Source of the DNA: Archivesica marissinica
Taxonomy: Eukaryota; Mollusca; Bivalvia; Venerida; Vesicomyidae
Direction of reading: 5' to 3'
Assembly: GCA_014843695.1 (NCBI GenBank)
Contig: CM026393.1
Coordinates: forward strand, 5,955,353-6,019,352
Length of the DNA stretch: 64,000 nucleotides
Part shown: positions 36,189 to 47,200 of the stretch, one piece after another
Numbering within the stretch: the first letter of the stretch is position 1
Layout: every line of letters starts with the position of its first letter
Position numbers and translations under genes: made by a program
Notes under the pieces: generated by a model
Told to the model about the DNA's origin: nothing
The model's database searches: none
Seen by the model: the letters and a program-made list of their open reading frames with translations, nothing else

Positions 36189-37620
36189 CTACTGATTGCA
36201 GTACAGATTTATTAAAGAATCTGAAAGGATCATAAATTTTCTATCACGTGATGCATCAGCAAAATTCAAAGCTAAATCAATAGCCTCTATTTCTGCTGAA
36301 AATATAGATGCATCATCAGGTAGCCGTAATTTAGAATTTTGTAATTTACTGACAGCAGTAGCCAACTTTGTTGTCGGCTTTAGATCCATCTGTGTATATT
36401 GGTGTATAATCTGAAAACATGGTTCTGATTTCATTTAATTTTGATCTACACATTAGTGGGTTAGTATATGATTTCAGATTATCATGAAGTTGTAAAATAA
36501 TGTTTAAACAGGTCAAAAGGAGCTATATCTGATATAAAAGTTTTATGAACATTGTCAATGTTAAAATCTACGCTATGAATAGCTTCCTCGATGCGAAGCG
36601 CAAGAGAACATATCGCCTTTGATCGCCTCATAGGAAGTTTTATTGCCTAGATCAAACACGACTTTGTATGCTGGATTTCTTGGGTTGGATTTAAGCTTAA
36701 AAGCATATTGTAGAGATAATTTTTCACGTTTGAGGTAAAGGGATGGTTCATTTGCTTCTACATATAAACTAGCTATTGGTGATGTTCTGAAAGCTCCGAG
36801 TGCAAGTCATAAGCCTTGGTGATGTATTGGGTCAAGTGTTTTGATATATGATGATCTGGCTGATCCATACACAATTGATCCATAATCGAGTTTGGAACGT
36901 ACTAGCACTCTATACAGTCTAAGAAGGACCTTTTGATCAGCTCCCCAGTCCGTATGAGCTACTACTTTGATAAGGTACATTGCCTTGAGGCATCTTACTT
37001 TCAAGTATTTCAAGTGAGGAATAAACGAAAGTTTTTTATCAAAAATAACTCCAAGAAATTTAGTCTCAGGAACAACAGGAATGGGGACTCCATCAAGAGT
37101 TAATGCAGGGTAGGGTCATTGTGTAATTTTCTTGACTGACAAAGTGAATACAATTGGTTTTGGCCTTCGAAAATCGAAAACCGTTATTTAAAGCCCATAA
37201 GTGGATTTTATTTAAACAAAGTTGAAGATGGGTTCAATAGTAGCCATAGACTGATCGATAACATATAACAAAATCATCTACATATAAAGAACACTCAGTA
37301 TCTTTGCCAAGGCATTTCACAATGTTATTTATGTTAATATTAAAAAGTGTAACAGATAAAATACTGCCTTGCGAGACACACATTTCTTGTTCGTGATTGC
37401 TAGAGAGGGTAGAACCCACTCAACTTTAAATTGTCTATCCACGAGAAAGTCAGATATAAATTGTGGCATGTGTCCTTTTAAGGCCTAATTCATGTAAGTC
37501 TTTCATAATACAATGTTTCCATGTTTTATCGTAAGCCTTTTCAAGATCGAAAAATATAGAAACTACGTGCTGTTTCTTGATAAAAGCATCACGGATAAAC
37601 GTTTCCAACCGTATTTAAAA
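36189..37620 (-). pseudogene. Relic of a jockey/I-type non-LTR retrotransposon with RT and RNase H, minus strand
   Basis: Read right to left, in several broken frames, the blocks are: F-F-D-L-E-K-A-Y-D-K-T-W (RT motif A) near 37555-37520; V-S-Q-G-S-I-L-S followed by Y-V-D-D-F (motif C) at 37390-37270; the thumb block L-V-R-S-K-L-D-Y-G-S-I-V-Y-G-S-A near 36910-36860 with I-H-H-Q-G-L near 36810; and an RNase H segment with S-A-E-I-E-A-I and S-D-S (catalytic Glu and Asp) at 36320-36210. The order matches RNase H-bearing clades (I/Nimb/jockey-related). Stops and frame changes separate the blocks. No 5' endonuclease part is seen past 37620. Confidence 0.82.
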
Positions 37621-37791
37621 TATTGATAAAAGTTAGTTTTACCGAATAAAAAATAGAACCATTAAAAGCCGTAGGCAAAAAAATAAGAAGTTGAAGGAAA
37701 CAAGGAAACGTTACTATGGTCCCATTGAAATCTCTAAATAACACTAAAATGCTATACAGTGGCATTTGCTCTATTTATAAAACAATACAAT

Positions 37792-38026
37792 TAGTTTATA
37801 CAAATTTATTTTAGCTCGATTGCGAAACAAGTTATTTCAACTTATATAAATCACTCTCGAGACCTCATTCCTGATGGAATCCATCGCCACGAGGGAGAGA
37901 GAAGAGGCAACGTGGAATTTAAATGCCTTGCCTAAGGTTACAATCGTAACAGCTCCAGTGGGGCTCGAACTCCGGACCATTCGCACCTGAAGTGAACGCG
38001 CATCCACTGCGCTATCACGACTTCCA
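37792..38026 (-). mobile_element. tRNA-derived SINE, family C, copy 1
   Basis: On the minus strand it starts TGGAAGTCGTGATAGCGCAG with an A box (TGATAGCGCAGTGG) and a B box (GAGTTCGAGCCCC). A body with AAGGCATTTAAATTCCACG and a tail with GAGAGTGATTTATATAAGTT follow. Copies recur at 38515, 49440 and 62765. Confidence 0.85.
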
Positions 38027-38073
38027 CGAAGCTATTGATGTTTCATGTTTGATTGATGTCTCTTTTGCTAGGT

Positions 38074-38203
38074 TTAACCCATTCAACACCAAAATAGTCA
38101 TATCACTGGCAAAAAGTGCAGATCCTGATGAGATGGCTCGTCACGAGCCGGCTCTACACTTTTTGTAAGCCTATTTAGAGGTCTGTGGTGTTGAAAGGGT
38201 TAA
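38074..38203 (+). mobile_element. TTAA-flanked MITE, family P1, internally deleted copy 2
   Basis: Both ends are TTAA with CCCATTCAACACCA and TGGTGTTGAAAGGG. Most of the left half is missing compared with the 240-bp copies. The internal GCAGATCCTGATGAGA...GAGCCGGCTC hairpin is kept in part. Confidence 0.8.
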
Positions 38204-38514
38204 ACTAGAATTCTAACATGACTTGATATTTTGTTCCGATAAACAAAGAATTAATCATCCGTTGTTAAATTTGCTTAAATATGTTTTATGGCTATTGAAT
38301 TTTCCCCGGCCAACAATATCACACACATTTATTCGCTCGTACCATTATATTGCATCATGTTAGAATGGAAATTATATTTGTGTTGTCGTTTATCGGCGTT
38401 TAAAACATGGTTTGGAGTTCTGATGTGTAGGAATTAACCACGCAGGCCGTACACATCAGAACTCCCCGATTTATTCGCCGACATTTCCTAAATATTACTG
38501 AATCTTACTCAGTG
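38204..38514. other. Spacer containing a perfect 16-bp hairpin
   Basis: GGAGTTCTGATGTGTA at 38414-38429 is the exact reverse complement of TACACATCAGAACTCC at 38450-38465, with a 20-base loop. Nothing else was recognised. Confidence 0.6.
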
Positions 38515-38724
38515 TGGAAGTTGTGATAGAGCAGTGGTAGCGCTTTTGCTTCAGGCCCAGAATTCAGCAGCCGTTACGATTGTGCCCTTAGGGCAAGGCA
38601 TTTAAATTCTACATTGCCTCTTTCTCTCACCCTCGTGGCGATGGATTCCATCAGGAATGAGATCTCAAGAGTGACTAATATAAGTTGTAAGAACAATCAA
38701 GCTATATTAAATTTGTATAAACTA
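38515..38724 (+). mobile_element. tRNA-derived SINE, family C, copy 2 (opposite orientation)
   Basis: The head TGGAAGTTGTGATAGAGCAG leads on the plus strand. The body AGGCATTTAAATTCTAC and tail TATAAGTTGTAAGAACAATC agree with copy 1. The B box region is degraded (AGAATTCAGCAGCC). Confidence 0.8.
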
Positions 38725-38898
38725 ATCTTATTCCATTGTCATGAATTATTCACAATAAGGCACATAAAATGCACATGGTTATAGTAAATCATTCTGTTGA
38801 CCGTGTTATCTATCAGTATTGTTGGTAAGTAATAGTCTCCCCACAAACAATTATAAAGGCTCTCCGGTGTACTGACTGGCTCCTCTACTCAGTCCGGA

Positions 38899-39012
38899 GG
38901 TTATAAAACTTTTCTCAAATCTCAAACTTAAGTCTCAAGCTTTCTGATTGGTTGAGTCAAGAGCAAATCTCAGACTCATCCAATCTCATAACTTTAGAAA
39001 AGGGTTTATAAC
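38899..39012. mobile_element. Palindromic MITE, family D, copy 1
   Basis: The ends GGTTATAAAACTTTTCTCAA and the inverted TTAGAAAAGGGTTTATAAC flank a hairpin-like interior around CTGATTGGTTGAG. Related copies lie at 55064-55194 and 63143-63270. Confidence 0.65.
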
Positions 39013-39404
39013 ATAAGACACTGATTTGGTTTAGTATCGATATAATTCAGTAGTTATGAATTGTTACACTACCGTCCATACTCACCTACAAGACAACCCC
39101 CTACTTTGGTCATTAAAATTGTGGGTTTTGGTATGCACTCACATATAAGGCGGGTTGATAAATTGGACAACAGACCATGTATAAATTGCATGTTTAGCCA
39201 GTGCAAGACTGCAAGTTGAAGACATTTTCAGTGTCATAGTGCTTTCTTCATAAAATGTAATTATGGATATCATAAATGTTAATACTTTTAAAATAAAAAA
39301 TATATATATTGTTAAAAACATTTTTTAGCACTCACTTATAAGACGCGAAGCCACTTTGAGGCCATAATCTAGTGATAAAATACTTGTCTTATAGGCGAGT
39401 ATGT
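39013..39404. other. AT-rich spacer, no feature
   Basis: No coding or repeat signal was recognised. A minus-strand polyadenylation site for the TP53BP1-like gene could lie here but none can be pointed to with confidence. Confidence 0.4.
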
Positions 39405-39501
39405 AATGGAAAATGTTAATATACCCCTGGGTGATGAATGCAGTATGTATATACATGTAATGGAAAATGTTAATATACCCCTGGGTGATGAATGTAGTAT
39501 G
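39405..39501 (+). repeat. Direct repeat of about 60 bp, two copies
   Basis: AATGGAAAATGTTAATATAC and CCCTGGGTGATGAATG occur twice in succession, near 39406 and 39461. Confidence 0.8.
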
Positions 39502-39553
39502 GAAGTCAGAACTAGGCTACTGATGATGGAGGTAAAATAATATACAAATATCA

Positions 39554-40922
39554 CCCGTGCATACCCAATACTTGGATCAGAACCCGTGCATACCCAATAC
39601 TTGGATCAGCACCCGTGCATACCCAATACTTGGATCAGCACCCGTGCATACCCAATACTTGGATCAGAACCCGTGCATACCCAATACTTGGATCAGAACC
39701 CGTGCATTCCCAATACTTGGATCAGAACCCGTGCATACCCAATACTTGGATCAGAACCCGTGCATACCCAATACTTGGATCAGAACCCGTGCATACCCAA
39801 TACTTGGATCAGCACCCGTGCATACCCAATACTTGGATCAGCACCCGTGCATACCCAATACTTGGGTCGGCACCCGTGCATACCCAATATTTGGATCGGC
39901 ACCCGTGCATACCCAATACTTGGATCAGAACCCGTGCATTCCCAATACTTGGATCAGAACCCGTGCATACCCAATACTTGGATCAGAACCCGTGCATACC
40001 CAATACTTGGATCAGAACCCGTGCATACCCAATACTTGGATCAGCACCCGTGCATACCCAATACTTGGGTCGGCACCCGTGCATACCCAATATTTGGATC
40101 GGCACCCGTGCATACCCAATACTTGGATCAGAACCCGTGCATACCCAATACTTGGATCAGCACCCGTGCATACCCAATACTTGGATCAGCACCCGTGCAT
40201 ACCCAATACTTGGATCAGAACCCGTGCATACCCAATACTTGGATCAGAACCCGTGCATTCCCAATACTTGGATCAGAACCCGTGCATACCCAATACTTGG
40301 ATCAGAACCCGTGCATACCCAATACTTGGATCAGAACCCGTGCATACCCAATACTTGGATCAGCACCCGTGCATACCCAATACTTGGATCAGCACCCGTG
40401 CATACCCAATACTTGGGTCGGCACCCGTGCATACCCAATATTTGGATCGGCACCCGTGCATACCCAATACTTGGATCAGAACCCGTGCATTCCCAATACT
40501 TGGATCAGAACCCGTGCATACCCAATACTTGGATCAGAACCCGTGCATACCCAATACTTGGATCAGAACCCGTGCATACCCAATACTTGGATCAGCACCC
40601 GTGCATACCCAATACTTGGATCAGCACCCGTGCATACCCAATACTTGGGTCGGCACCCGTGCATACCCAATATTTGGATCGGCACCCGTGCATACCCAAT
40701 ACTTGGATCAGCACCCGTGCATACCCAATACTTGGGTCAGCACCTGTGCATACCCAATAAAGGCCAATATTTGGATCGGCACCCGTGCATACACAATATT
40801 TGGATCAGCACCCGTGCATACCCAATATTTGGATCAGCACCCGTGCATACCCAATACTTGGATCAGCACCCGTGCATACCCAATACTTGGATCAGCACCC
40901 GTGCATACCCAATACTTGGATG
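39554..40922 (-). repeat. 29-bp minisatellite, about 47 units, immediately 3' of the TP53BP1-like stop codon
   Basis: The plus-strand unit is CATACCCAATACTTGGATCA followed by GAACCCGTG, with AGCACC, GGGTCGG and TATTTGG variants in recurring blocks. Array end and stop codon (40942-40944) are about 20 bp apart, so on the minus strand the array should lie in the 3' UTR. Open frames of up to 497 codons on the plus strand result from a stop-free unit whose length is not a multiple of 3; they are not claimed as genes. Confidence 0.95.
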
Positions 40923-40941
40923 AGTATGTCATCTTGTATGG

Positions 40942-41242
40942 CTATATCCAGATATCATGTCGATATCTTGGATGTCCATTGTACGACATCACCCTCCCAT
41001 TGATCAAGGACTGTATCACCCATTCAGTTCCTACTAGTGGTACAGAGTGACTCTCTGCCTGTCTCTCTACTGTCGTCGTGCACGAGTTATCTGTGACTAT
41101 CACATGCACGTCTGTGTACTGTAGGTGACTGTGCACATGACCCTTGGCCAAGGTAAGTATCTGTGACCAGGACTCCATAAACTTATTGTTCTTGGAATAA
41201 ACCACCGCCTTGATTCCCACAAACACATCACTCTTCTTCTTC
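40942..41242 (-). CDS. TP53BP1: TP53BP1-like terminal exon: BRCT2
   Basis: The acceptor is ATCCATGCAG just right of 41242. It completes a Trp codon split 2+1 with the previous exon, then encodes K-K-K-S-D-V-F-V-G-I-K-A-V-V-Y-S and ends with the stop TAG at 40942-40944. V-I-V-T-D-N-S-C is a BRCT core strand, and E-W-V-I-Q-S-L-I carries the conserved BRCT Trp. The C-terminus H-P-R-Y-R-H-D matches the extreme end of vertebrate 53BP1. Confidence 0.9.
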
Positions 41243-44200
41243 CTGCATGGATAAGAGATAAACAGTTAACCATTTCCCTCATAGAAGCACCTCTTGATGC
41301 CATTACCAATACGACATACATTAACCATTTCCCTCATAGAAGCACCTCTTGACGCCATTACCAATACGACATACATTAACCCTTTCCCTCATAGAAGCAC
41401 CTCTTGACGCCATTACCAATACGACATACATTAACCCTTTCCCTCATAGAAGCACCTCTTGATGCCATTACCAATACGACATACATTAACCCTTTCCCTC
41501 ATAGAAGCACCTCTTGACGCCATTACCAATACGACATACATTAACCCTTTCCCTCATAGAAGCACCTCTTGATGCCATTACTAATACGACATACATTAAC
41601 CATTTCCCTCATAGAAGCACCTCTTGATGTCATTATCAATACGACATACATTAACCCTTTCCCTCATAGAAGCACCTCTTGATGCCATTACTAATACGAC
41701 ATACATTAACCATTTCCCTCATAGAAGCACATCTTGATGCCATTACCAATACGACATACATTAACCATTTCCCTCATAGAAGCACCTCTTGATGTCATTA
41801 CCAATGCGACATACATTAACCATTTCCCTCATAGAAGCACCTCTTGACGCCATTACCAATACGACATACATTAACCCTTTCCCTCATAGAAGCACCTCTT
41901 GACGCCATTACCAATACGACATACATTAACCCTTTCCCTCATAGAAGCACCTCTTGATGCCATTACCAATACGACATACATTAACCCTTTCCCTCATAGA
42001 AGCACCTCTTGACGCCATTACCAATACGACATACATTAACCCTTTCCCTCATAGAAGCACCTCTTGATGCCATTACTAATACGACATACATTAACCATTT
42101 CCCTCATAGAAGCACCTCTTGATGTCATTATCAATACGACATACATTAACCCTTTCCCTCATAGAAGCACCTCTTGATGCCATTACTAATACGACATACA
42201 TTAACCATTTCCCTCATAGAAGCACATCTTGATGCCATTACCAATACGACATACATTAACCATTTCCCTCATAGAAGCACCTCTTGATGTCATTACCAAT
42301 GCGACATACATTAACCATTTCCCTCATAGAAGCACCTCTTGATGCCATTACCAATGTAGTAGCCAAACCAATGTTCATAATAAAGGCCAGAATCTCATGT
42401 AGTCCTAGTAATATCTATGGAGGTGGGATAAATATGGTGACTACTTATCCACTGCATGACAGCTAAATGGCTGTCGTTTGTATGGAGATATAATAGTATA
42501 TTATCCTAAATCTCTATGATGTCCCAGTAATATCTATGGAGGTGGGATAGATATGGCGACTACTTATCCACTGCATGATAGCTAAATGGCTGTCGTTTGT
42601 ATGGAGATATAATAGTGTATTTACCTAAATCTCATGTAGTCCCAGTAATATCTATGAAGGTTGGCGAGATATGGCGACTATTTATCCATTGCATGATAGC
42701 TAAATGGCTGTCATTTGTATGGAGATATAATAGTATATTAACCTAAATCTCTATGAGGGAAAGGGTTAAATGGCTGTCGTTTGTATGGAGATATAATAGT
42801 ATATTAACCTAAATCTGTTTGAGGGAAAGGGTTAAATTGCTGTCGTTTGTATGGAGATATAATAGTATATTAACCTAAATCTCTATGAGGGAAAGGGTTA
42901 AATGGCTGTCGTTTGTATGGAGATATAATAGTATATTAACCTAAATCTCTATGAGGGAAAGGGTTAAATGGCTGTCGTGTGTATGGAGATATAATATTAT
43001 ATTAACCTAAATCTCTATGAGGGAAAGGGTTAAATGCTGTCGTTTGTATGGAGATATAATAGTATATTAACCTAAATCTCTATGAAGGAAAGGGTTAAAT
43101 GGCTGTCGTTTGTATGGAGATATAATAGTATATTAACCTAAATCTCTATGAAGGAAAGGGTTAAATGGCTGTCGTTTGTATGGAGATATAATAGTATATT
43201 AACCTAAATCTCTATGAAGGAAAGGGTTAAATGGCTGTCGTTTGTATGGAGATATAATATTATATTAACCTAAATCTCTATGAGGGAAAGTGTTAAATGG
43301 CTGTCGTTTGTATGGAGATATAATAGTATATTAACCTAAATCTCTATGAAGGAAAGGGCTAAATGGCTGTCGGTTGTATGGAGATATAATAGTATATTAA
43401 CCTAAATCTCTATGAGGGAAAGTGTTAAATGGCTGTCGTTTGTATGGAGATATAATAGTATATTAACCTAAATCTCTATGAGGGAAAGTGTTAAATGGCT
43501 GTCGTTTGTATGGAGATATAATAGTATATTAACCCGACTTCTATGTGGGAAAGGGTTAAGAACAGTATTTCTTTTAAAAAGAACTCCATCTGCCACTGTT
43601 TTCAAACAGTGAAAGATGGCATTTTCTCTGTCACTGCTTGAGTTTCGTATTCCTCCGCAGTTAATTTAAACATCATGTATTTCAGTATTTGTACATGTAA
43701 TCAAGAAATGAACATTTTACATATAATTTAACAGCAGTAGACTGAAAGGGATTAGAACGAAAGAAAACTTAAATAGTTCTTCTCCTTATCAATTGATTGA
43801 TATACAATAGGCAGGAGAATTATATATAGAACAATGAAAATACGTTGGATGTACTTTTGCTATATTCTGACAATCATGAACAGTTAATTATAAAGTAATA
43901 TATTCTAATGTGCCCCTCAGCACTGTAGGTTGGAATCTCACCGCAGGAAACTATTCAGCAGGCTTGGAGGAAGGTTGGTGGTTGTATGATTCGGGTTTTA
44001 CGCCTGCATCAGCACCATTTTGGGCTATATCGCCGGCGGGCAGTTTACCTAACAACACCTTTCCTGGGCAGGCTCCAGCGGTTAACCAGTACTTGGGTGC
44101 ACCAACCTCCGTAAGAAACTGCCAACTTTTTCATATAAATGAGACACGGCCTGAGCGGGGCTCGAACCCGTGACCATCAGTGATGATAGGTTACAGTGGT

Positions 44201-47200
44201 ATACAAGTCAGCGACCTTAACCACTCGACCACGGAGGCGGACTCCTGTGCCTGTAATACTGCCTGTACGGGCAGCTGGGGTATACATATGATCTAAGCTA
44301 AACCGGAGAGCAATCTTGGGACTTTCTCCCCCAAGAACAGTTGGATAGTCGCCATGGAGAGACCCGTATGATAGGTGTGAACGTAAAGCCACAAAACATA
44401 CAAACAGTTTATTTCAATTTTTCGAGAAGGTCTAATACACATGAGGATAATATTAAGATTACAAAAATCAAATACGACACAAATACAGTCAAACCTGTGT
44501 TAGTGTTCACCTTCATTAAGCAGCCAACCTGTATTAAGCAGCCAGTTTCCAGATTCCCAATATGTAGTTTTATTATACAGTTGACCTCTATTAAACAGCC
44601 ACCTGTGCTAAGCAGCCACTTTGTGATTCCCTTGGCTGGCTGCTTAAGACAGGGTTGACTGTACATAACAGCAAATAATGAACACAGTGGTCTGGTATTG
44701 CATGTATATCTAAGTTGTGGTATGTCATTAGGCAGCATTGCCTACGCTTGGGCTTATCATATCAATCTGGACAACAGACACAAGGTAGTTAATCAAGTAT
44801 GCACAAACCATTCCATAATCTTTCTTCGTTCTAAGCTTATACCCGCCGGTAGAACGTACGACTTGTCATCTAACTGATGTCCCTGTAAAAACAATTGTAC
44901 GAAATTATGATCAGTCGATCGTACCGTATGATCAGGGTATTGTACCCAATTACTGACTAGCCGACAATACTCAAATATCTCATACCAAACAAGACTAGCC
45001 GACAATACTCAAATATCTCATACCAATACAAGACTAGCCGACAATACTCAAATATCTCATACCAATACAAGACTAGCCGACAATACTCAAATATCTCATA
45101 CCAATACAAGACTACCGTATTTAGCTATGTATAGTGCGCTATCGTGTATAATGCGCACCCACGATTTGGCACGAAAATCGGGGGAAAAACTGAGTTCCGA
45201 TGTATACTGTGCATGTGAAAAACGCAACTTTCCAAGTCAAAATTTAACATTTCTCAAGAATCGCTAAAAATTGTGCTCCGTGATTTTTACAACTTATATT
45301 AATCACTCGAGATATACCTCATCGAGTAACGGTAACGCACTCAGGCACACCTGCTCAAATTTCTCGACACGTTCTCAAACATCTCAACACGTTCTCAAAC
45401 ATGTCAGCAGATGCTCAAACTTCTCAACACGTGTAGCCTACCTAATTAACTGGGACCCATTGTGAAAGGTTTGTCGAAATTAATTATCGCTACAAACATT
45501 TGAAATACTGCAGCCAAAAAAGTTTTTTTTTATATGCAATGCATTGTACATTGTACGGCGAAGTACGCGAAAAGTATGGGAAATATTACATACGATAAAA
45601 CCATGTGATATTATCAAATCGCCATTTTTTTATGCATTTACTAATTTCAATTAAATTCTTCAAAGTTTGCCAAAATAAACGAAATATATGCTAATTTTGT
45701 GGTCTTATTCATTTGATTTATTTATATAGACTATCGGCAACTGGTTTTAATAGCTAGTTTATAACGATTGTCGAATGTAACAAGTTATAGAATGACTGTG
45801 GGCCGTTCGGGTCGAATTTCAGTTTTTTCACGAAATTTTGGTCCGGAAAAAAATGTCTTTATGTCTGTACTGGTGTATAATGCATAGTAGATAAAAATGG
45901 ATGAGGATTTCAGTAAGAAATGTGCGCACTATACATAGCTAAATACGGTAGCTGACAATACTCAAATATCTCATACCAATACAAGACTAGCCGACAATAC
46001 TCAAATATCTCATACCAATACAAGACAAGCCGACAATACTCAAATATCTCATACCAATACAAGACTAGCCGACAATACTCAAATATCTCATACCAATACA
46101 AGACTAGCCGACAATACTCAAATATCTCATACCAATACAAGACAAGCCGACAATACTCAAATATCTCATACCAATACAAGACTAGCCGACAATACTCAAA
46201 TATCTCATACCAATACAAGACTAGCCGACAATACTCAAATATCTCATACCAATACAAGACAAGCCGACAATACTCAAATATCTCATACCAATACAAGACT
46301 AGCCGACAATACTCAAATATCTCATACCAATACAAGACTAGCCGACAATACTCAAATATCTCATACCAATACAAGACAAGCCGACAATACTCAAATATCT
46401 CATACCAATACAAGACTAGCCGACAATACTCAAATATCTCATACCAATACAAGACTAGCCGACAATACTCAAATATCTCATACCAATACAAGACTAGCCG
46501 ACCATACTCATTAACATCTCATACCAATACAAGACTAGCCGACAATACTCAAATATCTCATACCAATACAAGACTAGCCGACAATATACTCAAATATCTC
46601 ATACAAATACAAGACTAGCCGACAATACTCAAATATCTCATACCAATACAAGACTAGCCGACAATACTCAAATATCTCATACCAATACAAGACTAGCCGA
46701 CCATACTCATTAACATCTCATACCAATACAAGACTAGCCGACAATACTCAAATATCTCATATCAATACAAGACTAGCCGACAATATACTCAAATATCTCA
46801 TACCAATACAAGACTAGCCGACAATATACTCAAATATCTCATACCAATACAAGACTAGCCGACAATACTCAAATATCTCATACCAATACAAGACTAGCCG
46901 ACAAAATACTCAAATATCTCATACCAATACAAGACTAGCTGACAATACTCAAATATCTCATACCAATACAAGACTAGCCGACAATACTCAAATATCTCAT
47001 ACCAATACAAGACTAGCCGACAATACTCAAATATCTCATACCAATACAAGACTAGTTGTCAATACTCAAATATCTCATACCAATACAAGACTAGCCGACA
47101 ATACTCAAATATCTCATACCAATACAAGACTAGTTGACCATACTCAATACAATTAGTCTACGATCCACATATATGATAAACATGGGATACAAGAGTACAC

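Larger units (their letters stand above)
41266..43559 (+). mobile_element. Composite family P3 MITE with both termini expanded into arrays
   Basis: The outer ends are TTAA sites at 41266-41269 and 43556-43559. The unique core (about 42353-42480) includes GTAGTAGCCAAACCAATGTT and CCCAGTAATATCTATGGAGG. The left terminus is multiplied as the 55-bp array, and the right terminus as the 66-bp array. A less expanded relative is at 53104-53767. Confidence 0.75.

Noticed and set aside
39557..41050. 497-codon plus-strand open frame in the 29-bp array
   Set aside because: Same effect: a stop-free 29-bp unit read in rotating frames. It also runs antisense across the TP53BP1-like last exon.
45910..46491. 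193-codon frame with a 13-residue repeat on the minus strand
   Set aside because: Translation of the 39-bp intronic array; 39 is a multiple of 3, so the frame stays open by chance.
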